A stretch of DNA of 64,000 nucleotides, taken from Siphonodentalium dalli (lineage: Eukaryota > Mollusca > Scaphopoda > Gadilida > Siphonodentaliidae). Positions 35,528 to 47,389 of this stretch are shown here, piece after piece (position 1 is the stretch's first letter; the number at the start of each line of letters is the position of its first letter). The stretch spans positions 170,800,394 to 170,864,393 of the forward strand of contig CP136069.1 in NCBI GenBank assembly GCA_032622095.1, read 5' to 3'. The position numbers were made by a program, and so were the translations under genes. Below the pieces are notes generated by a model that worked only from the letters and a program-made list of their open reading frames with translations, did no database searches and was not told the DNA's origin.

Positions 35528-36768
35528 GGTGTCAGACCGGTTTTCCGAAGACCTATTACTACGAAGGCCCACAACTCCGAAGACCCGATTCTCCGACGGC
35601 CCACAACTCCGAAGACCCGATTCTCCGACGGCCCATAACTCCGAAGACCCGATTCTCCGACGGCCCATAACTCCGAAGATCCGATTCTCCGAAAGCCCAT
35701 AACTCCGAAGGGCCGATTCTCCGAAGACCTATAACTCCGAAGACCTATAACTCCGAAGGGCCGATTCTCCGAAGACCTATAACTCCGAAGGCCCGATTCT
35801 CCGACGGCCCATAACTCCGAAGGTCCGATTCTCCGAAGGTCCGATTCTCCGAAGATTTTGTTTTATCGGGGTATTATCGTTTACTAAATAGTGTACAGTC
35901 CAGTGGCGAAGCCAAGGGGGCCCCCATTAAACCTCTACTTGCTATTTCAGACAATATGGGCCCCTACCAAAACATGTCCAATGTCATGTAAACGCCCGGA
36001 AATCGTTCATGGGGCATCAAAATATTCAAACTTTTCCTACTGCCCCCACCTAAATGGGAATCCTGGCCAGCCACTGACTATACACCAGATACTATAACGT
36101 TATGTTGGCCCATGAGATGCCAGAGTAAAATGTACAGGGGTGAACGGGGAAGAACTTGTCGCCCCTGTGCATGTTAGGCTACTCTGACATTCTTGCAGCG
36201 TTTCGTTATAATATACCCGGTGCACACCAGTGGCGGAGCCAGGGTTCCCATTTAGGGGTGCACATTAATTAGCATATGTGGGGGATATATCATGCATATG
36301 ATATGCCGAAAGCATATCACGAATGCCTGATTTGGGGAGCGCATACATGGGAGGGGTCGCCCCCAATCGTTGGTCCGGGGGCTCCCCTGGGCAGGAACAC
36401 TGTGAATATTTGAATGCATAGGAGGGATTTCCTGACGTTTGCATGACATTTGACATGTTTTTTTGGGGCGGTCTTCCCTAGGGCCCTATTGACCCCGCCA
36501 CTGGACTGTACACTATTTAATAAGCGATAAAACATGATATTCGGAGAATCGGACCTTCGGAGAATCGGCCCTTCGGAGTTATGGGCGGTCGGAGTTATGG
36601 GCCCTCGGAGTTATGGGCTTTCGGAGTTATGGGTCTTCGGAGTTATGGGATTTCGGAGAATCGGGACTTCGGAGTTATGGGCTTTCGGAGAATCGGGGCG
36701 TCGGAGAATCGGACCTTCGGAGAATCGGACCTTCGGAGTTATGGGTCTTCGGAAAAACGCTACGTAAC
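35528..36768. mobile_element. Foldback element with 17-bp satellite arms, 9-bp target duplication
   Basis: It is flanked by perfect 9-bp duplications CAAGCACTG (35519-35527 and 36769-36777). Termini begin GGT and share TTTTCCGAAGACC in inverted orientation. Each arm is an array of two alternating 17-bp units, CCCATAACTCCGAAGAC and CCGATTCTCCGAAGGCC types (about 19 units left, 35541-35852; about 13 right, 36538-36756). Next come inverted TTTTATCG and AAATAGTGTACAGTCCAGTG blocks, then a 550-bp centre. Arms of short tandem repeats plus a 9-bp duplication are the architecture of Drosophila FB elements. Open frames over the arms are repeat translations. Confidence 0.88.
35902..36503. repeat. hAT-like CAGTGGCGRAGCCA ends in the foldback centre
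   Basis: The centre begins CAGTGGCGAAGCCAAGGG and ends with CGCCACTG. An additional CAGTGGCGGAGCCAGGG lies at about 36229. CAGTGGCG-type ends are common in hAT elements. However, the sequences immediately outside are inverted rather than direct copies (GTACAGTC / GACTGTAC), so no target duplication supports a separate insertion. Confidence 0.5.
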
Positions 36769-37036
36769 CAAGCACTGTTTACTTTTAGATTCGAACTTGT
36801 GGCGTATCCTTGGTTATCTCCACTTGTGCCTGAATCAGAACTGTGTACTTAAAAATCGTATAAAGTAAATGGAAAACACATAGGGTAATTAATCACATGG
36901 TTAACCGTCGATAATATACTCATCTGCGATGACATCGTAATCGTGTCAACAAACTATCCATGATTTTGTCAGGCCCGATTCCTCCACTTACATGTACGAT
37001 TGAATCATGGTCATCTGAATTGCCGAGGACGCTCAC

Positions 37037-38885
37037 ATTGTTGGAAGAATGAACTTTACACTTTGCTTATAAATATGTTTGCAAATTATGAAAATACATG
37101 TATCCATATCACATACATGTATATATATGCAGCATATATTTCTTCCAATTACAGATATTGCCAGATTCATTAGCCACGGTCACTGTTGTGGAACTACAGT
37201 ACCGTGTAGTTATGATACACCAAAAGATATCACACCAAAAGTTGAAAATTAATACAACCTGTATTTCCATGCCTGTTTGTGTAATGCCAATCAATGCGGC
37301 CTGACAACGGGCGATGGGTGGAGTTTATAAATTGACACCAGAAACAATATCAGCAACTTCAAAGTTCATGGTGTGCTACATTTAACCCCCTACTAGTTGT
37401 ATATAACAATACAACCGTTCTATCAAGCATTCCCATGTCCTATAGAAAGTATAGTTGGAAAAATAGACGAAAATGGCCATATGATCGGGGGAGGGGGGTC
37501 GGAAAAAATGTTCAGGCACGTATGCTGATATTTTCCTTTCGACCCTTGTTGGGACCCACCCACCCCCGCGTCCAAACATCCACCCCGCCCTTTTGACAAT
37601 AAAACAGATTTGCGGGGGGGGGGAGATTCACTGTAAACAGCTGTATATGAATTTATGCGCATACTAATTGTTTTGGATGTTGACATGTAAATAGGAACGA
37701 CTCATTTTGGGGTCATTCAGCAAAAAAAACATGGCTGCCGGTGGCCATCTTGGATTTCAAAATTGAATCCATTAACATGAGCTACAAGCTATACTGTTTG
37801 TCTGATCATCATGAAATTTGTCATTTATGTTACCGGTATTTCTCTTATTGTATGTGTTTTAAGCCAAACTCATTGCAAAAACAGTCAAACGACTTGCAGG
37901 ATAAAAACATTTTAGTTGCGGAAAAGAATGTTTGTTGGTCCCATCAATTACCCATCCGCCCCGGCATACGTGCCCGGAACTTCCCCGCCCCTCCCTGATA
38001 TGATGGCCAATATTTTTAAAGAAGTCAATTCGCAGTATACTAGTAAGTGGTATATACTGGTATGTGTGATATTTGACATGCAGAAGTACTAGTTTGTGCC
38101 GCTATCTTCTAGTATACACATGCTTGTATATTATACAGTATAATTTTTTCAATTCCCCAATGATTATGTATAATTGTGTTTACTAGTATATGCATGGAAA
38201 TAGAGTATTTGTGAACTCACCTAATTCAAGTAAAGATGATAAAATCAAATGTTATATTGACATTTGGGGTGCCGCATGTCAGGCTTTCAAGTGTTAATTA
38301 GTATTTGGAATGCCAATTTGCCCCCCCCCCCCCCTCAACTATTTAAATCCCCCCAAACTGTTTAAATTGCCTTCTTAAAACATTTACAAATATATGATAT
38401 TTACAAGACCAATATGATATACGGTACCTATACATGTATCTGGAATGTTTTTGGTAGTATTTAGTACATGTACCGGTGTAACATGTCATCTCCTCCTGTC
38501 TGGATATATATCTCCCCCCATGGGGGAGTGCTATTTGCGAATGTCCTCAGATATCTCACTCGCACACCCTGGGCATTTCCCCCCATGTATGACTAAAAGA
38601 AAATTCACTCATTTAATATCGTTTGACCCTGAATGGCCAGAAAAAAAATGTTTTATGAGATTTAAGTTTGTTTTTTATTTTTCAAGTATTAAACATACCG
38701 GTATATCAAATGAGTGAAATTTTATTTTAGTCATTCATGGGGGAGGGGATGATGTATCTTAATAATATGTATATGATCAGTCTTTCCTCTTTTCTGACGT
38801 CATTACAAGCATTCAAATCTTTTTTTCAGACAGGAGGAGCTGCTTGACTGGATTGAGACATCAAAATTTCAATCAAGGCCTGATA
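37037..38885. other. Unique stretch with C/G runs, no gene recognised
   Basis: Frames up to 90 codons (38445-38717) lack motifs. A G-run at about 37612-37622 and a 14-C run at about 38321-38334 are homopolymers. TACATGTA and CCGGTA words are frequent. Confidence 0.5.
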
Positions 38886-39845
38886 TCTGATAACCAATCA
38901 TAGAATCATGTTTCCTGAGTGCTTCTTGCAGACACTGCATGGTGACTCTTAATACCAATATTATTAATTCTGCCCAAGACTGGATGAGGTCCATGCATGC
39001 CACAATGTGTGTTGTTGCTGTGTGACAGTGAGTCCTGAGTCTTCTGGCTATACGCATGTACCACAGTACTATATGTATACATACGGACGGTATGCACTGA
39101 ATCCAGTACCATGCATACCTGGTAACTAGTGCACACTGCAACGAAATGGAGGCTTTAATTTATAACCAAATCATGTTTCCTGAGTGCTTCTTGCAGACAC
39201 TGCATGGTGACACTTAATACCAATATTATTAATTCTGCCCAAGACTGGATGAGGAAGGATTTCAAATGTTATTCGGTGTACATGTACTGGATACATGTAC
39301 TGTAGATGTTATCGGTATTCGTCCATGCATGCCACAATGTGTGTTGTTGCTGTGTGACAGTGAGTCCTGAGTCTCATGGCTATACAGTATACACATGAAC
39401 CACAGTACTATATGTATACCTACGGATGGTATGCACTGAATCCAGTACCATGCATACCTGGTAACTAGTGCACACTGCAGCGAAATGGAGGCTTTAGTTT
39501 ATAACCAAATCATGTTTCCTGCGTGCTTCTTGCAGACACTGCATGGTGACCCTTAATACCAATATTATTAATTCTGCCCAAGACTGGATGAGGAAGGATT
39601 TCAAATGTTATTCGGTGTACATGTACTGGATACATGTACTGTATATGTTATCGGTATTCGTCCATCCATGACACAATGTGTGTTGTTGCTGTGTGACAGT
39701 GAGTCCTGAGTCTCCTGGCTATACACATAATACAGTACTATATGTATACCTATGGATGGTATGCACTGAATCCGGTACCATGCATACCTGGTAACTACTA
39801 ACTAGTGCACACTGCAGCGAAATGGAGGCTTTAATTTATAACCAA
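38886..39845. repeat. 338-bp tandem repeat, three units
   Basis: Units start with ATAACCAAATCATGTTTCCT at about 38890, 39162 and 39501, and the next start is cut at 39838. The second and third units are 338-339 bp. The first lacks a block of about 69 bp (GGATTTCAAATGTTATTCGG to GGTATTCGTCC) and is about 272 bp. Units include GCAGACACTGCATGGTGAC and GTGTGTTGTTGCTGTGTGAC. Units two and three are very similar, so amplification is recent. Confidence 0.92.
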
Positions 39846-40929
39846 ATGACGTTCAATGTGTTCATCAAAGGAAAAAAATGACACATATATGTATGCATTC
39901 ATTCCTTGATGGAGACTGATCAGTGACCTCTACATTTGATCAGACTTATGAGGTGAAAATCTTGGCAAGTGAAATCAATTAGAGTACTACAACATACATG
40001 TACTTGTATGCGTCACCGAGTCTCAGAAAATGTGCACAATGGCATCCAGCGTATGCATAAACTGTTTTATATTTCATACAACATTGACCAGAATTTGGAG
40101 GTGTACCAGTTTCAAATCTCCACACAAACTTTGACAAACCACAACAGTACCCATGGAACAGTATTAAGCCTTGTTTCTGAGCTTATCTGAAGGATATGAA
40201 CTTTTAAGTGACAAATGATTGCAGTATGTCAATATAATCAGATTCATGTACACATACAGGCCTTAAAATCCATAACAGAATCAAAATATTCTAATGTTCC
40301 TTTATCTTTGTCAACCTGCTGTACACCAAGTAATCTGTACAAGAGCTTAAAGTGGCTTATACATGTACCATACAATACATGTACATTTAAATATAGATAA
40401 TCCGAGTTCACGCTCCTCAATTACCATTTCTTTGGCTTCAGGGGTAAAAATAATTGATTCGAGTCGAGGAACACACCCTTTAATTTAAAGTTCTGAGTTA
40501 TAAAATAATTTTTTTTTAAATCTGTTATTTTTCACCACCTTGAATATTTCCCGGCCTAGCAAATATTCAACGAGCCGACTAAGAAATGTTGTTCTTGGAA
40601 TCTTATGATATGGAGACCATCAAATCAGACTGTTTACCTTTAATTGTCCATGTTGACTTTAAAGCATAACATATGTTACATGTATGTTTATTTTTTGTAT
40701 CCCTGCATAAAATGGGGTGATAAATTTATATTATACTCACATCTGGTCTTTCGATATTCTGTGAGTTAATTAATTTATACGAAAGAATGGCATTGCATGC
40801 TAGCAATTATGATAAACATCACTGTTACAGTGACATTACCAACCAATGTTGAATAAGTCCAATAAGATGCCAAAGTTTAATAAAAACTAAAACCTTCCAT
40901 TACTGGAGATTCCTGAAATTTTGCTAAAA
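39846..40929. other. Unique stretch, no gene recognised
   Basis: Frames of 60-73 codons are unsupported. TACATGTA-type words are common. Confidence 0.45.
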
Positions 40930-41149
40930 CCCTGTGCCAATGCATTCTCTTATATTTGCGAGTCTCCAAAATGGAGCCTCACATATATTAGAGAAAACAT
41001 GGCCTAAAAATATTTACCGTGACCTTGTAATCCAGTGCATTCTCTTATACATGTGAGGCTCGCTATGTGAGACTTGTATATATACAAGAATTCACTGGTA
41101 CATGATCTTTAATGCTGCACCAGCGCAGCTCCCGTCATGGAAGGGTTAA
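40930..41149. repeat. Relic of the palindrome MITE family with two decayed palindromes
   Basis: The left part is CCCTGTGCCAATGCATTCTC then TTATATTTGCGAGTC with a decayed mate. A second palindrome starts at about 41034 (CAGTGCATTCTCTTATACAT). The right end is CCAGCGCAGCTCCCGTCATG, then AAGGGTTAA. The order matches copies 1 and 2, but every arm has accumulated changes. Confidence 0.75.
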
Positions 41150-42680
41150 ACATTGCAATGCCAAAGCATTGAAAAATATTCTGAAAATAATATTTAGACT
41201 ACCGGTAATAAAAACTTTGACAAATCACTGTAACAGTTTTGTTTACATAGGTAATGGTTCCAACAGGAGAAAATTCGTTATTGGAAAACTTTCAATAATT
41301 AATATATCAACCAGTAATTCATGTTTTTCTTAGTGGTGATGTTTTTACGAACTGTTGTATGTTATATGTTTTGGCATATTTACTCACTGTGAGTGCCTTG
41401 GGTCCCTTTAAAATAATTTGAAACACTCAATGAAATATCTGCGCACCATTAGATTATTTTGTAGGGATTTTAGTATGATGAGAGTCAGTATCATGATTCT
41501 TAGTTTGAGTCTGGTAAAAAGCAGCTGATTTGATGTAGAAATGCTATAGTTTGATTCTTGCAAAATTTTAAGGCCTGTTTTACATTCGCTTTTATCCATC
41601 AAAGTTGCTCCAGACACTTCATACCGCTATAATCATAGTAGTATGTACATGTACCTTTTTTTTACAAACTTTTATGTTATTTTGCATGACCGCACTTCAA
41701 AGAACTCTAAAGCCGCTCATGCACTTAATGCATCAATTTAAAACAAGTGCATGTACATGTAATTCTGCACTTTTATCTGCATTTTTATCACAAAATGTCT
41801 GGAAATAATAGTGAGTACTAGTGCTATACTAACATGTATTCTATACTGTGAAAAGACTTGATAAAGTCTTAATAAATTTAACAGTTGTTTCCAGTAGAAG
41901 ATAGATCAAAGCTCTTTAAGTTCCATATTGCAGTGTTTTACACTGAGCATTAAGAGCATCTCCTTTTATACACAGCAGAATATATGCAAACAACATGTAT
42001 AAATTATAATGAAAATGAATTTATGACTCCAGCCAATAATTCATATTCATTATAAATACCATGTTGTTTGCACTGTTCATAGAACACACAAGTGTTGCAC
42101 TTATCCATGGGCCAAATTCATTCATTTGTTGCATATATGCTGTTGAGTATAACAGGAGATGGTCTCATAAATGGCTGGATTTAGTGTACCCTTTAATACA
42201 TGTAATACATGCATGCACTAGTACCTGTTTAGACCAAGTTTTCCCGGTCCACACCTTGTGGTATCGGTTGAGTTGATGCTGTTTTTGACCGAGTCCCACC
42301 CCGATGCTCTTCTCTAATGGAGTTTACTAGTACGCCCAGAATTGTGGGCTGAAGTTATCTTGATTGTAGCACTACCAGTATTTCTTCAGATTAGGTCAAG
42401 AGTCTAGAGTTCTATCCATCCTCAATGGCATAAGTGCCGTATCAACAAATCCATTAATACAAGTGTCTTTCTGTGTTTATTACACATCACCTGTCATAGA
42501 ATCTGTGCATTTAAAAATACAGACTTACAATGTTTATTAAGGCACATACAGGGCTTGTTTTGTCATGTGTGATGATTTTTTTTCCTATTGTTTGAACTGG
42601 ATACTCAAATAACAGAAATTGTTATATTTTTGTTGCAACCGACAGATTTGAGATAACTCTTTCTATAAATATATTGAAAA
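41150..42680. other. Unique stretch, no gene recognised
   Basis: Apart from the CTGTAACAGTTTTGTTTACA segment at 41225-41250, shared with 30575-30850, nothing is recognised. Frames reach 73 codons. Confidence 0.45.
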
Positions 42681-42720
42681 CTAGCAGGGTTACCCGGCGT
42701 TGCTCAGGTTAATGCGATGA
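42681..42720 (-). mobile_element. Helitron-like 3' end on the minus strand
   Basis: On the minus strand the sequence reads CAACGCCGGGTAACCCTGC, then CTAG, followed by T. That is a GC-rich imperfect hairpin close upstream of a CTRR end at an A|T site. Only the end is recognisable. The body would extend to higher coordinates and could not be delimited. Confidence 0.5.
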
Positions 42721-43449
42721 GAAACCCTATGTATGCTGTGGATATTTGTTGGGGATAGAGAATGCTTTTGCTTAAAAGTGTTACACGTTTTCTCATAAAT
42801 GGTATATTCAAATAGCATCATAGAGCATGATTATTACAGTAATGGGATATAAGTAGTGGCTCACCTTGTCAATTGTCATTCTGTTTGTCGCGATTAATCT
42901 GTTCCAACAATAATGAAGTATTTATTTTTATACAACTGCGTATACATTATACGTTATAATATGATACATGAACATCACAAACACATTAGTTCGATAAAAG
43001 ATGATAATTGGGTTTTAAATATTAAGATGTATCAATCAATTTAGTGGGTTGGACTAAGTTCTCGAGGACACCTGGCTATCTACATGAAGATACAGATGTT
43101 TCAAAACATTTCCAGGTGCTCCTCTGTTCATGGTGCTATGTATGGCTAAATATTCTCTGTTTAAACGAAATGTTGTTGCGCATTAATATTAGCTACATGT
43201 TCCAGGCACAGAGCGAGATTTTGAGTTGTTTATGTCAGTCGAGGAATCTGTTATAAAACCCTTGTCAGATGTGCAGTATTGGGAGGATCCTGAAAAGTCT
43301 TATGCTACTAACTGCTTTTTCTTGTATATCAGAAGAAACTATATTTGACTGCACACTGTGACCACTATTTTTGAACAGGCCTTCCATATCTCTTGACAAA
43401 TTGTAACTTGTTTGTGGAAACTGTATTGAATGGAACAGACTCAATTTTA

Positions 43450-44137
43450 TCTATTATATATTTTTGGAAGATCTGTCTGTGTATCTGTGTATATGTGTGT
43501 CTGTGTGTTCGCGATGAACTCGAAAACGGCCGACCCGATTTCGATGAAACTTCGTATGTGAGGGTAATATCGGTCGGGAAGTGGCATAGGCATATTAATT
43601 TTTAGATCCGATGTCAACTTTTCACGTGCCGAGGTCAAATCTGTTTTACGCCGTTTGCGCTAATATATTTCAGTTCGGTGCTCACAAATCGATTCGATAT
43701 AGCGCGAATAATAAATTGCCAGTCATATAATTTGCACGCTTCCTCTTTCCAATGATGTATCACACGCCTGTGTACGTTTAAAGTTTCTACCTTAATTATC
43801 AAGAAGAACGCAGGACCATGCTTCGCTCATCGAAAAACATTCCGTAAATATATTACGCCGTCAACAGATCGTGACGTGATCGCGTTTAACTCTTAACCGG
43901 CCGATATCGCGTTAACTCATCACCGGCCGAGGTATCCGCAAATGACATTGGGCAATATATATATCTCGGAAACGGGTGGAGCTATTTGGTATGTGAATGT
44001 ATCTTGCACCGGATACGTATAATATCGGGTCGCCGAGCCCGTGCGACGCCAGCTTCGCGCATGCGCGGAAACGGGTGGAGCTATCGACTTGAAATTTGGT
44101 TTTTGAATAGCCCGGACGAAGTCGGGTCACCTTCTAG
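43450..44137 (+). mobile_element. Non-autonomous Helitron, 688 bp
   Basis: The 5' end is TCTATTATATATTTTTGG after an A, followed by GATCTGTCTGTG. The 3' end has the hairpin CCCGGACGAAGTCGGG about 8 bp before CTAG and is followed by T. TC start, hairpin, CTRR end and an A|T target without duplication are the Helitron signature. The body has GCGATGAACTCGAAAACGGC and GATTTCGATGAAACTTCG. No Rep/helicase is encoded. Confidence 0.72.
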
Positions 44138-44439
44138 TTATAATATATATTCAATCCTCTGACGGTTCGGGTCTCTCAGTTTGCACGAATATATGTATCT
44201 CTTCAATAGAATGATAAATATACGTTTAATGCTTCTTCTATGAATCTCTTTTTTGTTAGCTCATTTTGTGAGGGCCTGATTGCTATTCCCATATAAATAT
44301 GACAGTTAAGAAGATATAATTGTTCAAGTGACTTAAGTGGGTCCCCATATGTCGGGATTGTGAAATGTGAACGTCCAAAACTACTTAAAATGATACGGAG
44401 ATGGCCTGGGTGACTGTATATAACTTATATGTGGATAAA

Positions 44440-46629
44440 GGCGAATAGCAATCTTATCAATGAAAGTGCATATCCGCTCGCCATCCGCGATGCAAACAAC
44501 ACGAAATGTGATTTAATTCATGGTATATCATCAGAGAAAAACGTGTATGAATTCGGCGGAAATTGGTGGCAAATAAATTTGTACCAGCGTTTGCCTCTTT
44601 TGACATATTTAAACCACTTCCATTAGACTCTTGGATGCATGATATACTGGCGATGATTATATATATGTTTGGTGCAATCAGCAACTAAACAAATTCTGAG
44701 AATAGTCATGACCCATATCTCTCACCCAACCGACACCAATTTGACGTCTTTAAATCACACGATGATATTCCTCGTAGCATAGAGAAGAATAATATATCAA
44801 ATAGTTTATTAAATCAATTGTTGATGCAACGCTGACTCGAACAACGCCATATTGCGAAAGTGATTATGTATTCGTTTGGTGGAAATCGGCGGAAAAAAAA
44901 ATTTCACGATATATTTTTAATTTTGCCGACCTCTCCCTTTTCTTCCCCTGACACCAACAGCGTCATTTTAGAAATTTTTTACCCTCACCGTTATCTTTCT
45001 TGTAAACAGTTACCCCTCTTAGAACGCCTTGGTGCCATCTCGATTGTACCGCGTGATGTTATATATAGAACGCACACAGACAGACAGAAAGACAGACAGA
45101 CGGCACGATTTGATTTCTTGTATCATTTGAGAAGAACGTGTCTGAATTTGATGGTAATTAGTACTAAACATATTTTGTATCAGTCTTGGTGACCCTCCCG
45201 TCCCTATTTCAGTCTCAAGTTGCACACACTAAGACGCATTGGAGATTAGAGATGCATATATATGAAATTGGTGAAAATTGGCGAGTATACAAATTCGTAT
45301 CAAATTTAAGGTCCCCGTATCTCTCACCCATAGGGCACAAATTTGGTGTATCACAGAGAAGAATGTGTATCAATCAGGTGGGAATCGGCACTAAACATAT
45401 AGATATCATTTGTTGTGTCCCTCTTATCTCTATACACCACTGACTCGAATGGCCCAACTTATGACATCCTTAAACCACACGATTATACTCCTGATATCAT
45501 GGATATGATTGTTTATAAGTTTGGTAATAATCGGCGACTAAACAATTTTTGTTATCAAATTTGATGGCAATCCACACCCCATCTCTCAAACAAACAGCAC
45601 CACTATGGCGTCTTTAAATCACACGATTAGATTCGTCGTACCTGGGATAAGAACGTGCAATTTGGTGGAAATTGGCGCAAAAAAATTGAGCATCAATGTT
45701 GGTGCCCCTGTCCCTTTCAATGCAAACCTGACTCGAGTGAGGCCACATTTGACAGATATAAGCAACACCATTAGACTCCTCATACCATGGGGATGATTGT
45801 GTATCAGTGTGGTGGCAATCGGCGACTAAACCAATTATTATCAAATTTAGTGCCCACCCCTCCCAATCTCTCAACCAAAAGACAACAATTTGGCGTTGTT
45901 AAAGCGTACAGTTTGATTCCTTGTATAATGAAGAAGAATATATATCAATTTGGTGGTGATCGGCGCTAAAATTAGTTTTTCAATTTTGGTGGCCCTCTCC
46001 CCTTCCGTGAATCCCTGACTCGAACGACGCCACTTTTAAACCACACCGTTGTTTTTTTCATATCATGGGTTTGGCGTTGTTAAATCGCACAATTAGATTC
46101 CTTATATCATGAAGAAGAATATAAATTTGGTGGAGATCGGCGCTAAAATTAGTTTTTCAAATTTTGGTACCCCTCTCCCCTTCCGTGCATCCCTGACTCG
46201 AACGACACCACTTTTAAACCACACCGTTGGTTTTTTCATATCATGGGGATGATTATATATAAGTTTGGTGGAAATCGGTGACAGAAAACAAATCTGCCCC
46301 TCCCCCTTCCGGACACCCCTGACGCAAACGGCGCGACTTTTGCCATATTTAAACCACACCATTAAATTCCTCATATCATGGGGATCATTATATATAAGTT
46401 TGGTGACCATCGGCGACAATTTTTTTCTTCTGCTCCTCCCCCTTTTCTGCCCCTGACAACAACGGCGTCACTTTAGAAAATTCTAACCCCGACCATCATC
46501 TTTCTCGTAAACAGCTACTCCTAGTAGACCCCTTTGGCATCATCTAGATGGTCCCCTGTGAATTTCTATAGAACACAGACAGACAGACCGACAGACAGAC
46601 AGACAGATATTCGCAAATATAGATATAGA
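44440..46629 (-). mobile_element. Helitron-like elements with a 130-150-bp minisatellite
   Basis: On the minus strand the start at 46629 is TCTATATCTATATTTGCG, then a GTCTGTCT run and TTCTATAGAAATTCAC, matching the element at 17089. A second, truncated copy of this start region lies near 45010-45110 (complement of AACGCACACAGACAGACAG). Between and beyond are ten or more units with TTTGGTGGAAATCGGCG (plus strand) near 44552, 44875, 45258, 45376, 45518, 45655, 45807, 45947, 46128, 46262 and 46398. Two copies, one inserted in or beside the other, explain the pattern. No 3' end was identified, so the left limit is approximate. The 105-110-codon frames are repeat translations. Confidence 0.6.
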
Positions 46630-46829
46630 TCATGTGTCAGGGCGTAATTATTAGCAATCAATATATTTTGTATTGCGTATATAGGTGAATACTATTTTAA
46701 GAGGCAGAACAAGATACAGGTACTTTGTATAGTTTCACTTCACGTATGTACACAGTATCTTGTTTGGCCACTTGCAATTTTGGAACAAACGAGAAATTGT
46801 AAATGTAACGAGAATTGTTGATTGTATAT

Positions 46830-47317
46830 TTAAAGGTACGGGAGGCCTTGGCAGTGGGTATGCTGTGAAAATATTTCAAAAACCGCCACAAACAGAAAGA
46901 ATATTAAAAAGTAGACAGACTTTGTCCGTATACAAATAAGAAATATCGCATCAACAGTATGTTATTGTCATATGTTTGACCATTGTTATGTAAACAAAAG
47001 CATAAAAAGTTATTTTCCTGGTGTTTGTTTATATTATGATGGTAAACATAAAGAGCGCTCTTTGTTGCTGAATTCCTGATATGGAACTAATAAAGAGCGT
47101 TTATATCATTTATGTGTGATTAGCCAGTAACACTGTGCTGTCTTCTGTAACACAATCAGGTTCTTGCTTAGGTAAAATATAGTAGGTCTTTATGATAGCA
47201 TGCTGTTTATGCGATGGTCATGGTATATATGAACGATACTGTATGCGTTTTAATGTTTTTCTGTTTACAGTGATTGAAATGAATATTTTCGACAATTAAG
47301 GCCTCCCGTGCCTTTAA
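46830..47317. mobile_element. 488-bp TTAA-flanked TIR element
   Basis: The left end, TTAAAGGTACGGGAGGCCTT, and the right end, AAGGCCTCCCGTGCCTTTAA, are inverted repeats with one mismatch in 20. TTAA at both edges fits a piggyBac-type duplication, although TTAA may belong to the repeat. There is no coding capacity. It is unrelated to the palindrome MITEs. Confidence 0.75.
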
Positions 47318-47389
47318 GCCCCCCTTATTGTCTCTATTATACATTTAACAATAATATTTACAAAGAAGTTTTTATATTCAGAATAAATG

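Larger units (their letters stand above)
35409..37036 (-). mobile_element. Second copy of the 386-bp element, split by a foldback
   Basis: It lies immediately beside the first copy in opposite orientation. Its ends are GTGAATGTTCTGATGATCAC and the complement of GATGACCATGATTCAATCG. With the 1.24-kb insertion and one target copy removed it would be about 378 bp. It aligns with the first copy throughout: GGATACGCCACAA, CACAAGTGGAG and ATCTAAAA words are all present. Confidence 0.82.

Noticed and set aside
35902-36503. Separate hAT insertion in the foldback centre
   Set aside because: The 8 bases on each side are inverted copies instead of direct duplications, so they belong to the foldback arms.
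35534-36767. Overlapping 60-95-codon open frames with repeated SENR/SYG peptides
   Set aside because: They are translations of the 17-bp satellite arms. 17 is not a multiple of 3, so all frames show similar repeats.
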